DNA from: Candidatus Heimdallarchaeota archaeon
GTDB taxonomy: Archaea; Asgardarchaeota; Heimdallarchaeia; JABLTI01
Direction of reading: 5' to 3'
DNA: 7,323 bases
Assembly: GCA_030671945.1 (NCBI GenBank)
Contig: DAOVHJ010000122.1
Location: forward strand, 1-7,323
The translations under genes and the position numbers were made by a program. Within the stretch, counting starts at the first letter, position 1. Every line of letters starts with the position of its first letter. Positions 1 to 6,234 of the stretch are shown piece by piece. A model generated the notes under the pieces. The model did no database searches. It was given only the letters and a program-made list of their open reading frames with translations, and was not told the origin of the DNA.

Positions 1-495
1 GGAATTAATCCCTGAACCATCAATGATTAAAGGAGTTGATACTGTGATTGCTTCTGATCCGTCTTTAATTAATTGTATTTGGAGTTTATTCGATTCCCTT
101 TTCATAGTTTTAAAAGTAGTATTTTCAAATAATTTGACACCCTGATTTAATGTTTCCTCTAGTAGAATTTGCCCGAATTGGTGTCGATTAATGATTGCTA
201 GTTGTCCTTGAACTGGTAAAGCATAATCCTTCTTCTTATCCGGAGAAATTATATGAGCAGTTTTAACGATATTTGCAAGAATATTATTTTCTTTAATTGG
301 AAAACCAAGTTCTTGCAAGAAATCTAAGTGCTTAGTACCAATACCATCTCCACAGATCTTCTTACCGATTAATTTCTGAGGTTTCCGATCAACCAAGGCA
401 ATCTTACTTAATCCTTCCTTAGCTGCTGCATACGCGGCTAAACAACCTGCTGTTCCTGCACCGATGACAACTAAATCAAAATTCTCCGAGACCAA
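1..495 (-). CDS. Geranylgeranyl-reductase-family FAD-dependent oxidoreductase, N-terminal part (runs off left edge)
   Basis: I translated this frame by hand; it is open to the window edge and shows about 165 residues. It begins with an FAD-binding Rossmann fold: FDLVVIGAGTAG, with G12-x-G-x-x-G17, and an acidic residue (D36) at the end of the second strand in ALVDRKP. Next comes KICGDGIG (about residues 46-53), resembling the cysteine-glycine loop near the flavin in geranylgeranyl reductases. The visible part ends in LIIDGSG, the second FAD motif (DGxxS-like). In archaea this family hydrogenates geranylgeranyl chains of membrane lipids, using reduced ferredoxin or a similar donor. The exact substrate cannot be told because the substrate-binding half is missing. 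I chose the TTG at 495 because AGGTGG lies 5 bases upstream. A GTG at 504, directly after an in-frame TAG, would add three residues but has no ribosome binding site. It is divergent from the flavodoxin gene. Confidence 0.85.
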   Translation of the reverse strand, partial: MVSENFDLVVIGAGTAGCLAAYAAAKEGLSKIALVDRKPQKLIGKKICGDGIGTKHLDFLQELGFPIKENNILANIVKTAHIISPDKKKDYALPVQGQLAIINRHQFGQILLEETLNQGVKLFENTTFKTMKRESNKLQIQLIKDGSEAITVSTPLIIDGSGINS

Positions 496-529
496 AACAT
501 CCACCTAGCAATTGTTGTGATAAAGAGAA

Positions 530-565
530 TTTACCAGTTTCCTACATTAAAATCTTTGCCAGTTA
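530..565. repeat. Pair of 11-base direct repeats flanking a possible TATA element
   Basis: TTTACCAGTTT (530-540) and TTTGCCAGTTA (555-565) match at 9 of 11 positions and start 25 bases apart, in the divergent gap upstream of the lipid-reductase-like gene. Between them lies an AT-rich stretch (545-554) that, read on the minus strand, could be the TATA element of that gene. Repeats around a core promoter are a common archaeal operator layout. No regulator gene is visible to pair with it, so the role is inferred. Confidence 0.3.
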
Positions 566-580
566 CTTTCATATTTTCTA
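545..580 (-). promoter_or_regulatory. Possible promoter region of the geranylgeranyl-reductase-like gene
   Basis: Two TATA-like AT stretches can be seen when reading the minus strand. One is at about 567-580 (GAAAATATGAAA), which would give a leader of roughly 45 to 55 bases. The other is at about 545-554 (TTAATGTAGG), which would give one of about 20 to 30 bases. Neither is a perfect archaeal box, so only the region is called. Confidence 0.25.
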
Positions 581-610
581 ATTAAAACAATACAGTATTC
601 TTAAATTTGT

Positions 611-628
611 GAACGAGAAGTATAAAAG
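611..628 (+). promoter_or_regulatory. BRE/TATA promoter of the flavodoxin-like gene
   Basis: TATAAAAG at 621-628 is a textbook archaeal TATA box, preceded by a purine-rich stretch (GAACGAGAAG) that may be the TFB recognition element. Transcription would start about 25 bases downstream, near 650, leaving a leader of only 15 or so bases before the GTG at 666. This fits the lack of a clear ribosome binding site at that start. Confidence 0.55.
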
Positions 629-665
629 ACATAGTGGAAAGTTATTCAATTGAGTTGAAAGATCT

Positions 666-1160
666 GTGAAAACATTAGTTGTTTATTATTCCTTTGAAGG
701 GGATACAAAGTTTATTGGTAATGCAATCGCCAAAGAAATGGAAGCAGACGTCTTAGAATTAACTATAGCGAAAGAAGTGAAATCAAAGGACTATATGAAA
801 CATTACTTGGGCGAAAAGCAAGTTCTTATGAAAACTGAACCATTATTGAAACCTTATGATATAAAACCCCAAGATTATGATCTAATCATTATAGGGACAC
901 CTGTTTGGTCCGGGACTTATGCTCCCGCCTTACGATCGTTCTTTCGAATCGAAGAGATAAAAGGTAAAAATATTGCCTTCTTCTATTGTTTCACAGTAAA
1001 AGCTGGGAGAGTTTCTCGACGAATGAAAAAACGTTTGAGGAGAAATGATTTCATAGGAGATATTGGATTCAAAGATCCACTGAAAGGAGACAAAGACTTG
1101 GCTCTAAAACGTGTGGAACGCTGGGTGGTTGGTCTAAAAGAATATTTGACAGATAAATAA
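666..1160 (+). CDS. Flavodoxin-family protein (FMN-binding, 164 aa)
   Basis: This is a small, single-domain, probably cytoplasmic FMN electron carrier or quinone-reductase-like flavodoxin. The first strand and phosphate-binding loop are KTLVVYYSFEGDTKFIG (residues 2-18), the variant of the YSxxGNT loop seen in the flavodoxin families of anaerobes. DLIIIGTPVWSGTYAPALR (72-90) is the third strand plus the isoalloxazine loop, with the near-invariant PxWxGxxAPxxR pattern. KNIAFFYCF (101-109) is the fourth strand. At 164 residues it has the usual single-domain length, with no iron-sulfur or membrane part. The GTG at 666 is the only sensible start: an in-frame TGA lies at 651-653 and the protein motif begins at residue 2. 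It is monocistronic-looking, divergent from the lipid-reductase-like gene and 128 bases ahead of the acyltransferase. Which redox partner it serves cannot be seen; the flavoprotein next door is an attractive but unproven one. Confidence 0.88.
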   Translation: MKTLVVYYSFEGDTKFIGNAIAKEMEADVLELTIAKEVKSKDYMKHYLGEKQVLMKTEPLLKPYDIKPQDYDLIIIGTPVWSGTYAPALRSFFRIEEIKGKNIAFFYCFTVKAGRVSRRMKKRLRRNDFIGDIGFKDPLKGDKDLALKRVERWVVGLKEYLTDK

Positions 1161-1201
1161 AAGTTCAAATAGTTCTTTCATTCTGAAATAAAGTGCAAAT
1201 A
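1160..1201 (+). repeat. Two 12-base direct repeats, 30 bases apart, just after the flavodoxin stop
   Basis: AAAGTTCAAATA (1160-1171) and AAAGTGCAAATA (1190-1201) differ at one position, with weaker pyrimidine-rich similarity continuing downstream (TTCTTTC against TCTTCTC). The first copy overlaps the last base of the flavodoxin stop codon. The pyrimidine-rich tails could act as transcript-end signals, or the copies could be binding sites upstream of the acyltransferase gene. A related AAAGTACAGAT lies after the topoisomerase operon at 5558. Confidence 0.35.
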
Positions 1202-1250
1202 CTCTTCTCTTAGCAAATATTAGATGGATGTAACAACATTAATTATTCGC

Positions 1251-1282
1251 TTTATGTAGAGTCATTCATTTATTTGTGGTGA
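1251..1282 (+). promoter_or_regulatory. Weak TATA-like element and GGTGA ribosome binding site of the acyltransferase gene
   Basis: TTTATGTA at 1251-1258 is a passable TATA element. GGTGA at 1278-1282 matches the archaeal anti-Shine-Dalgarno and sits 6 bases before the GTG at 1289, which fixes that start. The ribosome binding site is convincing; the TATA call is weak. Confidence 0.4.
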
Positions 1283-1288
1283 AATTTA

Positions 1289-2626
1289 GTGGATAAGAAT
1301 CCTAAAAAAGAAGAACAAAAAACCTCTTCAACAAATCCTGAGGAGGAATCACCGATAAAAGAAAAATATCGAGTAGATACTGCTGGTACATTGTTCTCTT
1401 TAGCTTCTTCACCAAAAATTCCTTGTGTCTATCGTTTCTGGGCTACTATGAAAGATCTAGTTAAAGTTGATGGTTTACAACAGGCACTGGACAATATAAT
1501 GCCTCGATTCCCCTATTATCAAGTTAAATTTTCTCGAGGATTTTTATGGTACAAATGGAAAACCACTACAGATAAACCGAAAGTAATCAAAGAACCTGAT
1601 TACCCATGTCAACACATTCCAATTAAATCAACTACTGTTTTTCCATTTCGAATAATTGCCAGTTATAATCAAATTATGGTTGAATTTAATCACAGCTTGG
1701 CAGATGGTTTTGCTGCTCTAATTTTTCTGAAAGCTCTTGTTGCAGAATATCTAAGACTTCAAGGTCACGTCATTGATGACTGGGGTGATGTTTTCAGAGC
1801 TGACCAAACACCTCCTCCAGAAGAGTTCGAGTATTCTTATCGCAAGAACTTCAAGATAGGTATACCTAGTGTAGGTAGAATTTTTCCCGCCTTTCATCTT
1901 CCTTTTGCTCGTGTGAAAACTGGAGTTTCTCATGTAATAAATGGTAAAATGGATGTAAATGATGTTCTTCAAGTTGCTAAAGAATGGAAAGTTACCTTAA
2001 CAGAATTTCTAACTGCTGTTTATATTGAGGTTCTACAAAAAATCCTCTATAGTCTCCCACGTAGAAAATTGAGACGCCTTAAAAGACCAATAAGGATTAT
2101 GTTACCAATAAATGCTAGAAATATCATTCCATCGAAAACCATGAGGAATTTTACAACCTTTATTTATCCCGGTATTGACCCTCGTCTTGGGAAATTCACT
2201 TTTGAAGAAATAATCGAACGAGTTCATCATTACAAGTATCTAAACCTAACAGAGAAATCACAAGTTCAGCAGATATCGAATTTTGTTGCACTAGCAGCTA
2301 ATCCTGCTTTGCATGCAACTCCTTATTTCTTGAAATTGTTACTTGTAAAACCTATATACAGAAGAGCAGCTGAGGCACTTTTCTCAGCATTTCTAACTAA
2401 TATGGGTAGAACATCCATGCCAATTCAACTGAGTGATGAAGTGGAAGATATACAACTCCTCCCAATGACTCATCATTATTTCAAATCCAGTTGTGCTATG
2501 CTAACTTACTTAGATGAATTAAACATTAATTTTGTAAGAAATGTCAAAGAAAAAGATGTGGAAGTGATGTTTTTCGATCGTCTCAAAGAATTCGGCATCG
2601 ATGTTACAGTCACCGAAATATTGTAA
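1289..2626 (+). CDS. Condensation/alcohol-acetyltransferase-type acyltransferase (445 aa)
   Basis: This is a complete CoA-dependent-acyltransferase-fold protein. The catalytic motif HSLADG (H135 to G140, pattern HxxxDG) sits in VEFNHSLADGFAALIFL. Several stretches resemble what I remember of bacterial proteins annotated 'alcohol acetyltransferase': YRVDTAGTLFSLASS near residue 27, a RFPYYQVKFSRGFLWYKW block (73-90), PINARNIIPSKTMRNF (273-288) with YPGIDPRLGKFTFEEI after it, TNMGRTSMP near 370, and a closing FVRNVKEKDVEVMFFDRL segment. The family probably moves an acyl group from a thioester to an alcohol or amine; the acceptor is unknown. Residues 1-26 form a charged, probably disordered extension before the conserved core. 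There is no signal peptide or obvious membrane helix, and a basic stretch (258-267, RRKLRRLKRP) might touch membranes. Pure wax-ester synthase or a peptide-synthetase condensation domain is less likely, given the family-specific blocks. Confidence 0.75.
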   Translation: MDKNPKKEEQKTSSTNPEEESPIKEKYRVDTAGTLFSLASSPKIPCVYRFWATMKDLVKVDGLQQALDNIMPRFPYYQVKFSRGFLWYKWKTTTDKPKVIKEPDYPCQHIPIKSTTVFPFRIIASYNQIMVEFNHSLADGFAALIFLKALVAEYLRLQGHVIDDWGDVFRADQTPPPEEFEYSYRKNFKIGIPSVGRIFPAFHLPFARVKTGVSHVINGKMDVNDVLQVAKEWKVTLTEFLTAVYIEVLQKILYSLPRRKLRRLKRPIRIMLPINARNIIPSKTMRNFTTFIYPGIDPRLGKFTFEEIIERVHHYKYLNLTEKSQVQQISNFVALAANPALHATPYFLKLLLVKPIYRRAAEALFSAFLTNMGRTSMPIQLSDEVEDIQLLPMTHHYFKSSCAMLTYLDELNINFVRNVKEKDVEVMFFDRLKEFGIDVTVTEIL

Positions 2627-2630
2627 TTAC

Positions 2631-2786
2631 TTAATCATATGATAGATCTTCTATATCAATTTGAAATTCTTTTGGAGGATACAACTCTTCGCTTATTTTC
2701 CTCAAAAATACTATGTAAAGTGATTTTTTAATCTATATTCTATTAATATAAAACTCTGGAAAATGCTTAATCTCACCTCTCCACAT
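2631..2786 (-). pseudogene. Doubtful small reading frame interrupted by one in-frame amber codon
   Basis: Read on the minus strand from an ATG at 2786, the frame gives MWRGEIKHFPEFYINRI, then TAG (2735-2733), then 33 more codons ending FQIDIEDLSYD and TAA. It stops only 4 bases from the convergent acyltransferase stop, the spacing expected of a real neighbour. The acidic, proline-containing tail (ISEELYPPKEFQID) looks more protein-like than random AT-rich DNA. However, no ribosome binding site precedes the ATG, the frame is short, and a chance opening of this size is not improbable. It could be a decayed small gene, a sequencing error in a live one, or chance. Confidence 0.18.
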
Positions 2787-2794
2787 TTTTTATG

Positions 2795-2811
2795 GCAAAA
2801 AATTATAATTA
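2795..2811 (+). promoter_or_regulatory. BRE/TATA promoter of the topoisomerase VI operon
   Basis: GCAAAAAATTATAATTA combines an A-rich TFB element with a TATA-like core (TTATAATT at 2803-2810). Transcription would begin about 25 bases on, near 2832, giving a leader of about 27 bases before the TTG start. The core AATTATAATT is palindromic, so the box itself does not set direction; the A-rich side favours the plus strand. Confidence 0.45.
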
Positions 2812-2858
2812 GATGAATGAAATAATTGACTAGAGCGCAATAAATAGAGTGGTAACCA

Positions 2859-4364
2859 TTGAGTAAGGTCGAATTTAAGCAACTTTCTCCAGCTGATTTT
2901 TTTTATCGTAATAGAGAGCTAGCTGGTTTTGATTCCCCAACAAAAAGTCTGTATACCGCCTTCAGAGAGATAATTGAGAACTCTTTTGATGGGGCGGAAA
3001 TCGGTGGAATCAATCCGGATATATTCGTATCGATCAAAGAAAAGTCAGAAGACGTGTATACTATTTTCATCTCTGATAATGGTATTGGAATACCTGGAAG
3101 TAAGGTACCAAAAGCCTTGGCCAAACTTCTTTTTGGTGGGAAATATGTTGAACGTCAATCTCGTGGGCATTTTGGTCTAGGGGCATCTATGACTGTTCTA
3201 TATTCACAAATCACAACGAATCTTCCAACACGTGTCCTTAGTTGCACAAGAGGAAGTGAGGTAATAGATGAATACCACTTAATGATCGATATCCAGAGAA
3301 ATGAGCCAATAATTCGTTATCATAATCAACTCCCAAACAAGAAGAAGTGGCATGGAGTAGCTGTTGAAGTAAATATTGAAGGAGACTATGGAAGAGCTCA
3401 TCCTAAAATATTGAATTACATTGAATCAACAGCAATGGTTGCTCCATATGCAAATATCACTTTTATCGATGCCTACGGTATTCTCTACAAATTCAACAAA
3501 GTTGTAGATGAAGTGCCGAAGCTAGGAAAAGCCGTTTTACCTCATCCTAGAGGAATTGATACAGAAAAAATGCTGCGATTGATTAGAGTGGCAAGGCAGA
3601 AATCTATGAAGAATTTCCTCACTAGCAATTTCCAGCGAGTTGGTGATATCACAGCAAAAAATTTCCTGAAGTATGTAAACATAAACCCGGATAAAGTCCC
3701 TAGTCAACTTGATCATGATGAAATCGTAAGATGTGTGCAAGGAATGAATTCCTTTGAAGATTTTCTTTCACCTGAAACGAAGTGCTTATCACCCATTGGG
3801 GAAGCTGTTCTAGAAGCTGGAATAAAGAAAGAACTAGAACCGAAATTTATTGCTTCAATAACTAGAAAACCTCAAGCATACTCAGGGCATCCATTTGTAG
3901 TTGAAGTGGCAATGGCATATGGTGGCAATAAAATTGAATCATCGTCAGAACCTACACTATTTCGTTTTGCTAATCGAATTCCATTGCTTTACGACCAATA
4001 TGCTGATGTTGCTGCAAAAGTAATTCGTTCATTTAATTGGCGGATGTATAAAGTTCCTCAAAATGGGAACCTAGCAATAATCACTCATATCGCTTCCACA
4101 AAAGTTCCGTATCGAACTGCTGGTAAGGAATCAATTTCAGATCGGCCAGAGTTAGAACGTGAAATGAAATTAGCAATGCAAGTTTGTGCTAGAAAGATGC
4201 GAGTCTACCTTTCTCGAATCGAGCGAGAAGAGCGATCTGCAAAACGAGCAAGCATCTTTGAAAAGTACTTGCCTTACATCGCTCAATTTGCAACTAAGCT
4301 AAGTGGTAAAAAACAAGTTCCTCCCACAGATTTTGTAAAGAGTGTTAAGAAAGGAGATGACTAA
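2859..4364 (+). CDS. top6B: DNA topoisomerase VI subunit B (ATPase subunit, 501 aa)
   Basis: This is the ATP-binding subunit of the A2B2 type IIB topoisomerase, which passes one duplex through another to relax and decatenate DNA. It has a GHKL ATPase N-box, REIIENSFD, with the magnesium-binding N41. The G1 box is DNGIGIP (D73) and the glycine-rich lid is RGHFGLGAS (102-110). A helix-two-turn-helix middle region follows (about 230-310, with FLTSNFQRVGDIT and LSPIGEAVLEAG). The transducer domain runs from about 345, with FRFANRIPLLYDQ and the switch lysine K423 in YRTAGKESISD. The basic carboxy-terminal helix (RVYLSRIEREER) leads towards subunit A. Length is slightly under the roughly 530 of Sulfolobus, with no extra Ig-like domain. 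The TTG start is supported by an in-frame TAA two codons upstream (2853-2855) and by conserved FKQLSPADFFYRN starting at residue 6; only a weak GGT precedes it. Confidence 0.97.
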   Translation: MSKVEFKQLSPADFFYRNRELAGFDSPTKSLYTAFREIIENSFDGAEIGGINPDIFVSIKEKSEDVYTIFISDNGIGIPGSKVPKALAKLLFGGKYVERQSRGHFGLGASMTVLYSQITTNLPTRVLSCTRGSEVIDEYHLMIDIQRNEPIIRYHNQLPNKKKWHGVAVEVNIEGDYGRAHPKILNYIESTAMVAPYANITFIDAYGILYKFNKVVDEVPKLGKAVLPHPRGIDTEKMLRLIRVARQKSMKNFLTSNFQRVGDITAKNFLKYVNINPDKVPSQLDHDEIVRCVQGMNSFEDFLSPETKCLSPIGEAVLEAGIKKELEPKFIASITRKPQAYSGHPFVVEVAMAYGGNKIESSSEPTLFRFANRIPLLYDQYADVAAKVIRSFNWRMYKVPQNGNLAIITHIASTKVPYRTAGKESISDRPELEREMKLAMQVCARKMRVYLSRIEREERSAKRASIFEKYLPYIAQFATKLSGKKQVPPTDFVKSVKKGDD

Positions 4365-4384
4365 TAGTCTTAGAAGGTGAAGAA

Positions 4385-5512
4385 ATGTCTAAAGAAACTA
4401 GAGAAAAAACTCATGCAGACAAAGTCAAAGATAAGGCATTCAAGAAACTCGTAGCGCTTGGGAAAGATGTCTACGGACAATTAGAAGAAGGAAAGTATCC
4501 TGATTTTGAAATGCCTCTGCGTGCAAGTTCTAACATTTTCTACGATTTAAAAACAAGACAATATTCTGTTGGTAAGAAAAGGGTAAGAAGGTCAGCAGGA
4601 AATGTTCGACATCTCAAACCATTCTTGCAAACAATGTTTGTTGCTTCTTTTGCTGCTAGGGATCTTTTGCAACCTGGTAGAACAAGCACCTTGAGAGACC
4701 TCTATTATTCCTCTGAATCAGCTATGGCTAAAATGTTTGGTGATCAATCGGAATCTGATAAAGCAATTACTGATGTTGAAGCAATAATCGGAATGGCTAG
4801 AGAGGATTTCAACATCTTTCCTGATGCGAGAAGTACTATCTATGGTGATCTTATAGTCTCTTTTCTAGATAAGAAAACAAAGCAGAGACGAGAACTCAAC
4901 TTAGCATTCAATCCAGATGGACAAACCATCGGACCAACATTGGTGAAAAGTGATTTCGTAAAAACAGGTGCTGATAAAGTTATTTGCATAGAATCAGGTG
5001 GTATGTTTCAAAGATTGATTGAAGAAGATGCAGATGAGCAATTCAATGCCATATTAGTTCACCTTGCAGGTCAAGCACCAAGAGGAACAAGACGATTGAT
5101 AAGAAGAATGAATGAAGAACTAAACCTCCCAGTCTATGTATTTGTAGACGCAGATCCCTGGGGAATGCACATCTATAATGTCATAGCTTCAGGTAGCGCT
5201 TCTGCTGCTCATTTAACCGGTTTAACCACTCCTGATGCTATTTGGATGGGTTTAACTCCAACTGATATTACTACCTATGATTTACCTACAGACAATTTTA
5301 CTAAGGGAGACTTGAATCGAACTGTACAACTTATCAGAGATCCTCGCTATCAGAAACCATACCTCCAAGAGGAATTGAAGGTCTTTATGCAATTAAAGAA
5401 GAAAGCAGAGCAACAATCACTGACATCAAAAAGTCTTACTTTTGTTGTAGATGAGTATTTACCAGCAAAATTCAATGAAATTGCAAAAATGCAAAGGGTT
5501 GGAAAAATTTAG
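4385..5512 (+). CDS. top6A: DNA topoisomerase VI subunit A (Spo11-like DNA-cleaving subunit, 375 aa)
   Basis: This is the DNA-cleaving subunit, homologous to eukaryotic Spo11. The winged-helix region carries TLRDLYYSSE; the second tyrosine, Y108, aligns with the catalytic tyrosine that forms the 5'-phosphotyrosyl link. The Toprim domain has the metal-binding glutamate E203 in CIESGGMFQRL, the conserved GQAPRGTRRLIRR block (229-241) and the DxD pair D255/D257 in FVDADPWG. WMGLTPTDI (287-295) and DEYLPAKF (356-363) are further family blocks. The 375-residue length is normal for archaeal subunit A. The ATG follows a strong GAAGGTGA site (4373-4380) with a 4-base spacer. It lies 20 bases after subunit B, so the two are cotranscribed. 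All catalytic residues are present, so the enzyme should be active with subunit B. It ends in TAG, so amber acts as a normal stop here. Confidence 0.97.
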   Translation: MSKETREKTHADKVKDKAFKKLVALGKDVYGQLEEGKYPDFEMPLRASSNIFYDLKTRQYSVGKKRVRRSAGNVRHLKPFLQTMFVASFAARDLLQPGRTSTLRDLYYSSESAMAKMFGDQSESDKAITDVEAIIGMAREDFNIFPDARSTIYGDLIVSFLDKKTKQRRELNLAFNPDGQTIGPTLVKSDFVKTGADKVICIESGGMFQRLIEEDADEQFNAILVHLAGQAPRGTRRLIRRMNEELNLPVYVFVDADPWGMHIYNVIASGSASAAHLTGLTTPDAIWMGLTPTDITTYDLPTDNFTKGDLNRTVQLIRDPRYQKPYLQEELKVFMQLKKKAEQQSLTSKSLTFVVDEYLPAKFNEIAKMQRVGKI

Positions 5513-5553
5513 TCATTTAGATTTCTTCATTTGCATCTCTTCATAGAATTTCG

Positions 5554-5604
5554 GAATAAAGTACAGATCTATAGAAGATAATAGACCTGTATTTACTTTT
5601 ATTC
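5554..5604. terminator. Imperfect inverted repeat between convergent operons, probably a two-way terminator
   Basis: The inner arms are ACAGATCTAT (5563-5572) and ATAGACCTGT (5581-5590), pairing at 9 of 10 positions around an 8-base loop. In minus-strand RNA the odd pair becomes a G-U wobble. The symmetry extends outward: GAATAAAGT (5554-5562) against ACTTTTATTC (5595-5604), with a 4-base bulge and one extra base. It lies 41 bases after the subunit A stop and overlaps the stop codon of the convergent PH-domain gene. T-rich sequence follows on the plus strand (ACTTTTATTCTTGTTTT). A shared transcript end is the simplest reading; an mRNA-stability hairpin is an alternative. Confidence 0.45.
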
Positions 5605-6216
5605 TTGTTTTAGCAATTCCTTAATTTCTTGCAAAGTTGCTAGAATTTGCTGATTTACTCTTAATTGTTCTTGAAATCCTAAATTTTGCTCTTCAACTTC
5701 TACACTAGCACGTGGTGTCATTGCTTGTAATGGTCTAATTTTTGCTATTAACTTATCATAGACTTCCTGGTAATTAACTACTCCTTCTATGTTTTCTTCA
5801 GGTAAGGGTGTTCCACTATAACCAGCTGTGTGTAATCGTATGGTTCCAATTCCAAACATTCTATCAAATAGACTTCTAAAAATAGCTAAATTTGTAACTG
5901 CACGGAAAGGCACATTTTTTTCGATCTTGTGAAAAACTCCACGTCGGACAATCATTTCATTTTCTTTTAATTGGTAAATCATTGATTTATAATAATATGA
6001 AAGATATATCACCCAGAGTATGTACCAAACTACAACAACACCTCCTACAGAAAATAACACAATTAAAGCTGTTGTTTTATTATCACCTCCAAAATATAAT
6101 CCTAGGAAAGTTCCTAAAACAATTATTAGAGTGAAAAAGAACCACATAAAAGCAACGAGTTGTCTTTTTTGCAGATATTTTTTATCCGGACCAAATTCCA
6201 TTAATTCTTTAGACAT
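5599..6216 (-). CDS. Membrane-anchored PH-domain protein (bPH2 type), second of a tandem pair (205 aa)
   Basis: The protein has a short basic amino terminus (KKYLQKRQ), two hydrophobic membrane helices (about 20-41 and 48-73), a bacterial-type PH domain (about 78-160) and a polar carboxy-terminal helix (about 180-204, FQEQLRVNQQILATLQEIKE) that may form a coiled coil. The PH part shows the YdbS/YdbT-like pattern: RRGVFHKIEKNVPFRAVTNL, DRMFGIGTIRLHTAGYSG and IEGVVNYQEVYDKL. Basic residues before the first helix suggest that both termini face the cytoplasm. Biochemical roles in this family are poorly known. I place the start at the ATG at 6216, not at the TTG at 6231: GGAG precedes the ATG by 9 bases, nothing precedes the TTG, and from this ATG the first 19 residues align without gaps with the upstream paralogue. 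The first gene's stop lies 18 bases upstream, so the two are cotranscribed. Confidence 0.85.
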   Translation of the reverse strand: MSKELMEFGPDKKYLQKRQLVAFMWFFFTLIIVLGTFLGLYFGGDNKTTALIVLFSVGGVVVVWYILWVIYLSYYYKSMIYQLKENEMIVRRGVFHKIEKNVPFRAVTNLAIFRSLFDRMFGIGTIRLHTAGYSGTPLPEENIEGVVNYQEVYDKLIAKIRPLQAMTPRASVEVEEQNLGFQEQLRVNQQILATLQEIKELLKQE

Positions 6217-6225
6217 TTTATCATA

Positions 6226-6229
6226 CTCC
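6226..6229 (-). promoter_or_regulatory. Ribosome binding site GGAG deciding the start of the second PH-domain gene
   Basis: Read on the minus strand, GGAG ends 9 bases before the ATG at 6216. It overlaps the alternative TTG at 6231, so that TTG is unlikely to be the initiator. Confidence 0.55.
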
Positions 6230-6234
6230 AATTT

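Larger units (their letters stand above)
2627..2858. other. Intergenic gap between the acyltransferase and the topoisomerase VI operon
   Basis: The left part has a short T run on the plus strand (ATTTTTTAATC near 2723) that could end the acyltransferase transcript. ATAGATCTTCTAT (2642-2654) can form a small hairpin with 5-base arms. The right part holds the topoisomerase promoter. On the minus strand, 2786-2631 is open except for one TAG; it is listed separately as a doubtful broken gene. Confidence 0.5.

Noticed and set aside
983..1168. Minus-strand open frame across the flavodoxin gene
   Set aside because: It lies almost wholly antisense to a well-supported conserved gene and its translation has no recognisable motif; shadow frame.
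1751..1972. Minus-strand open frame inside the acyltransferase gene
   Set aside because: Fully antisense to conserved coding sequence, no motif, no ribosome binding site considered convincing.
2903..3740. Several open frames (both strands) inside the topoisomerase VI subunit B gene
   Set aside because: All overlap the conserved ATPase and middle domains in another frame; no independent protein-like features.
5510..5581. Possible amber read-through extension of topoisomerase VI subunit A (22 sense codons between TAG and TAA)
   Set aside because: The protein already ends at the normal family length, the extension runs into the inverted repeat, and its composition (SFRFLHLHLF) is not protein-family-like.
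6217..6231. TTG at 6231 as the start of the second PH-domain gene
   Set aside because: No ribosome binding site precedes it, while GGAG precedes the ATG at 6216 and the ATG start aligns without gaps with the paralogue's amino terminus.
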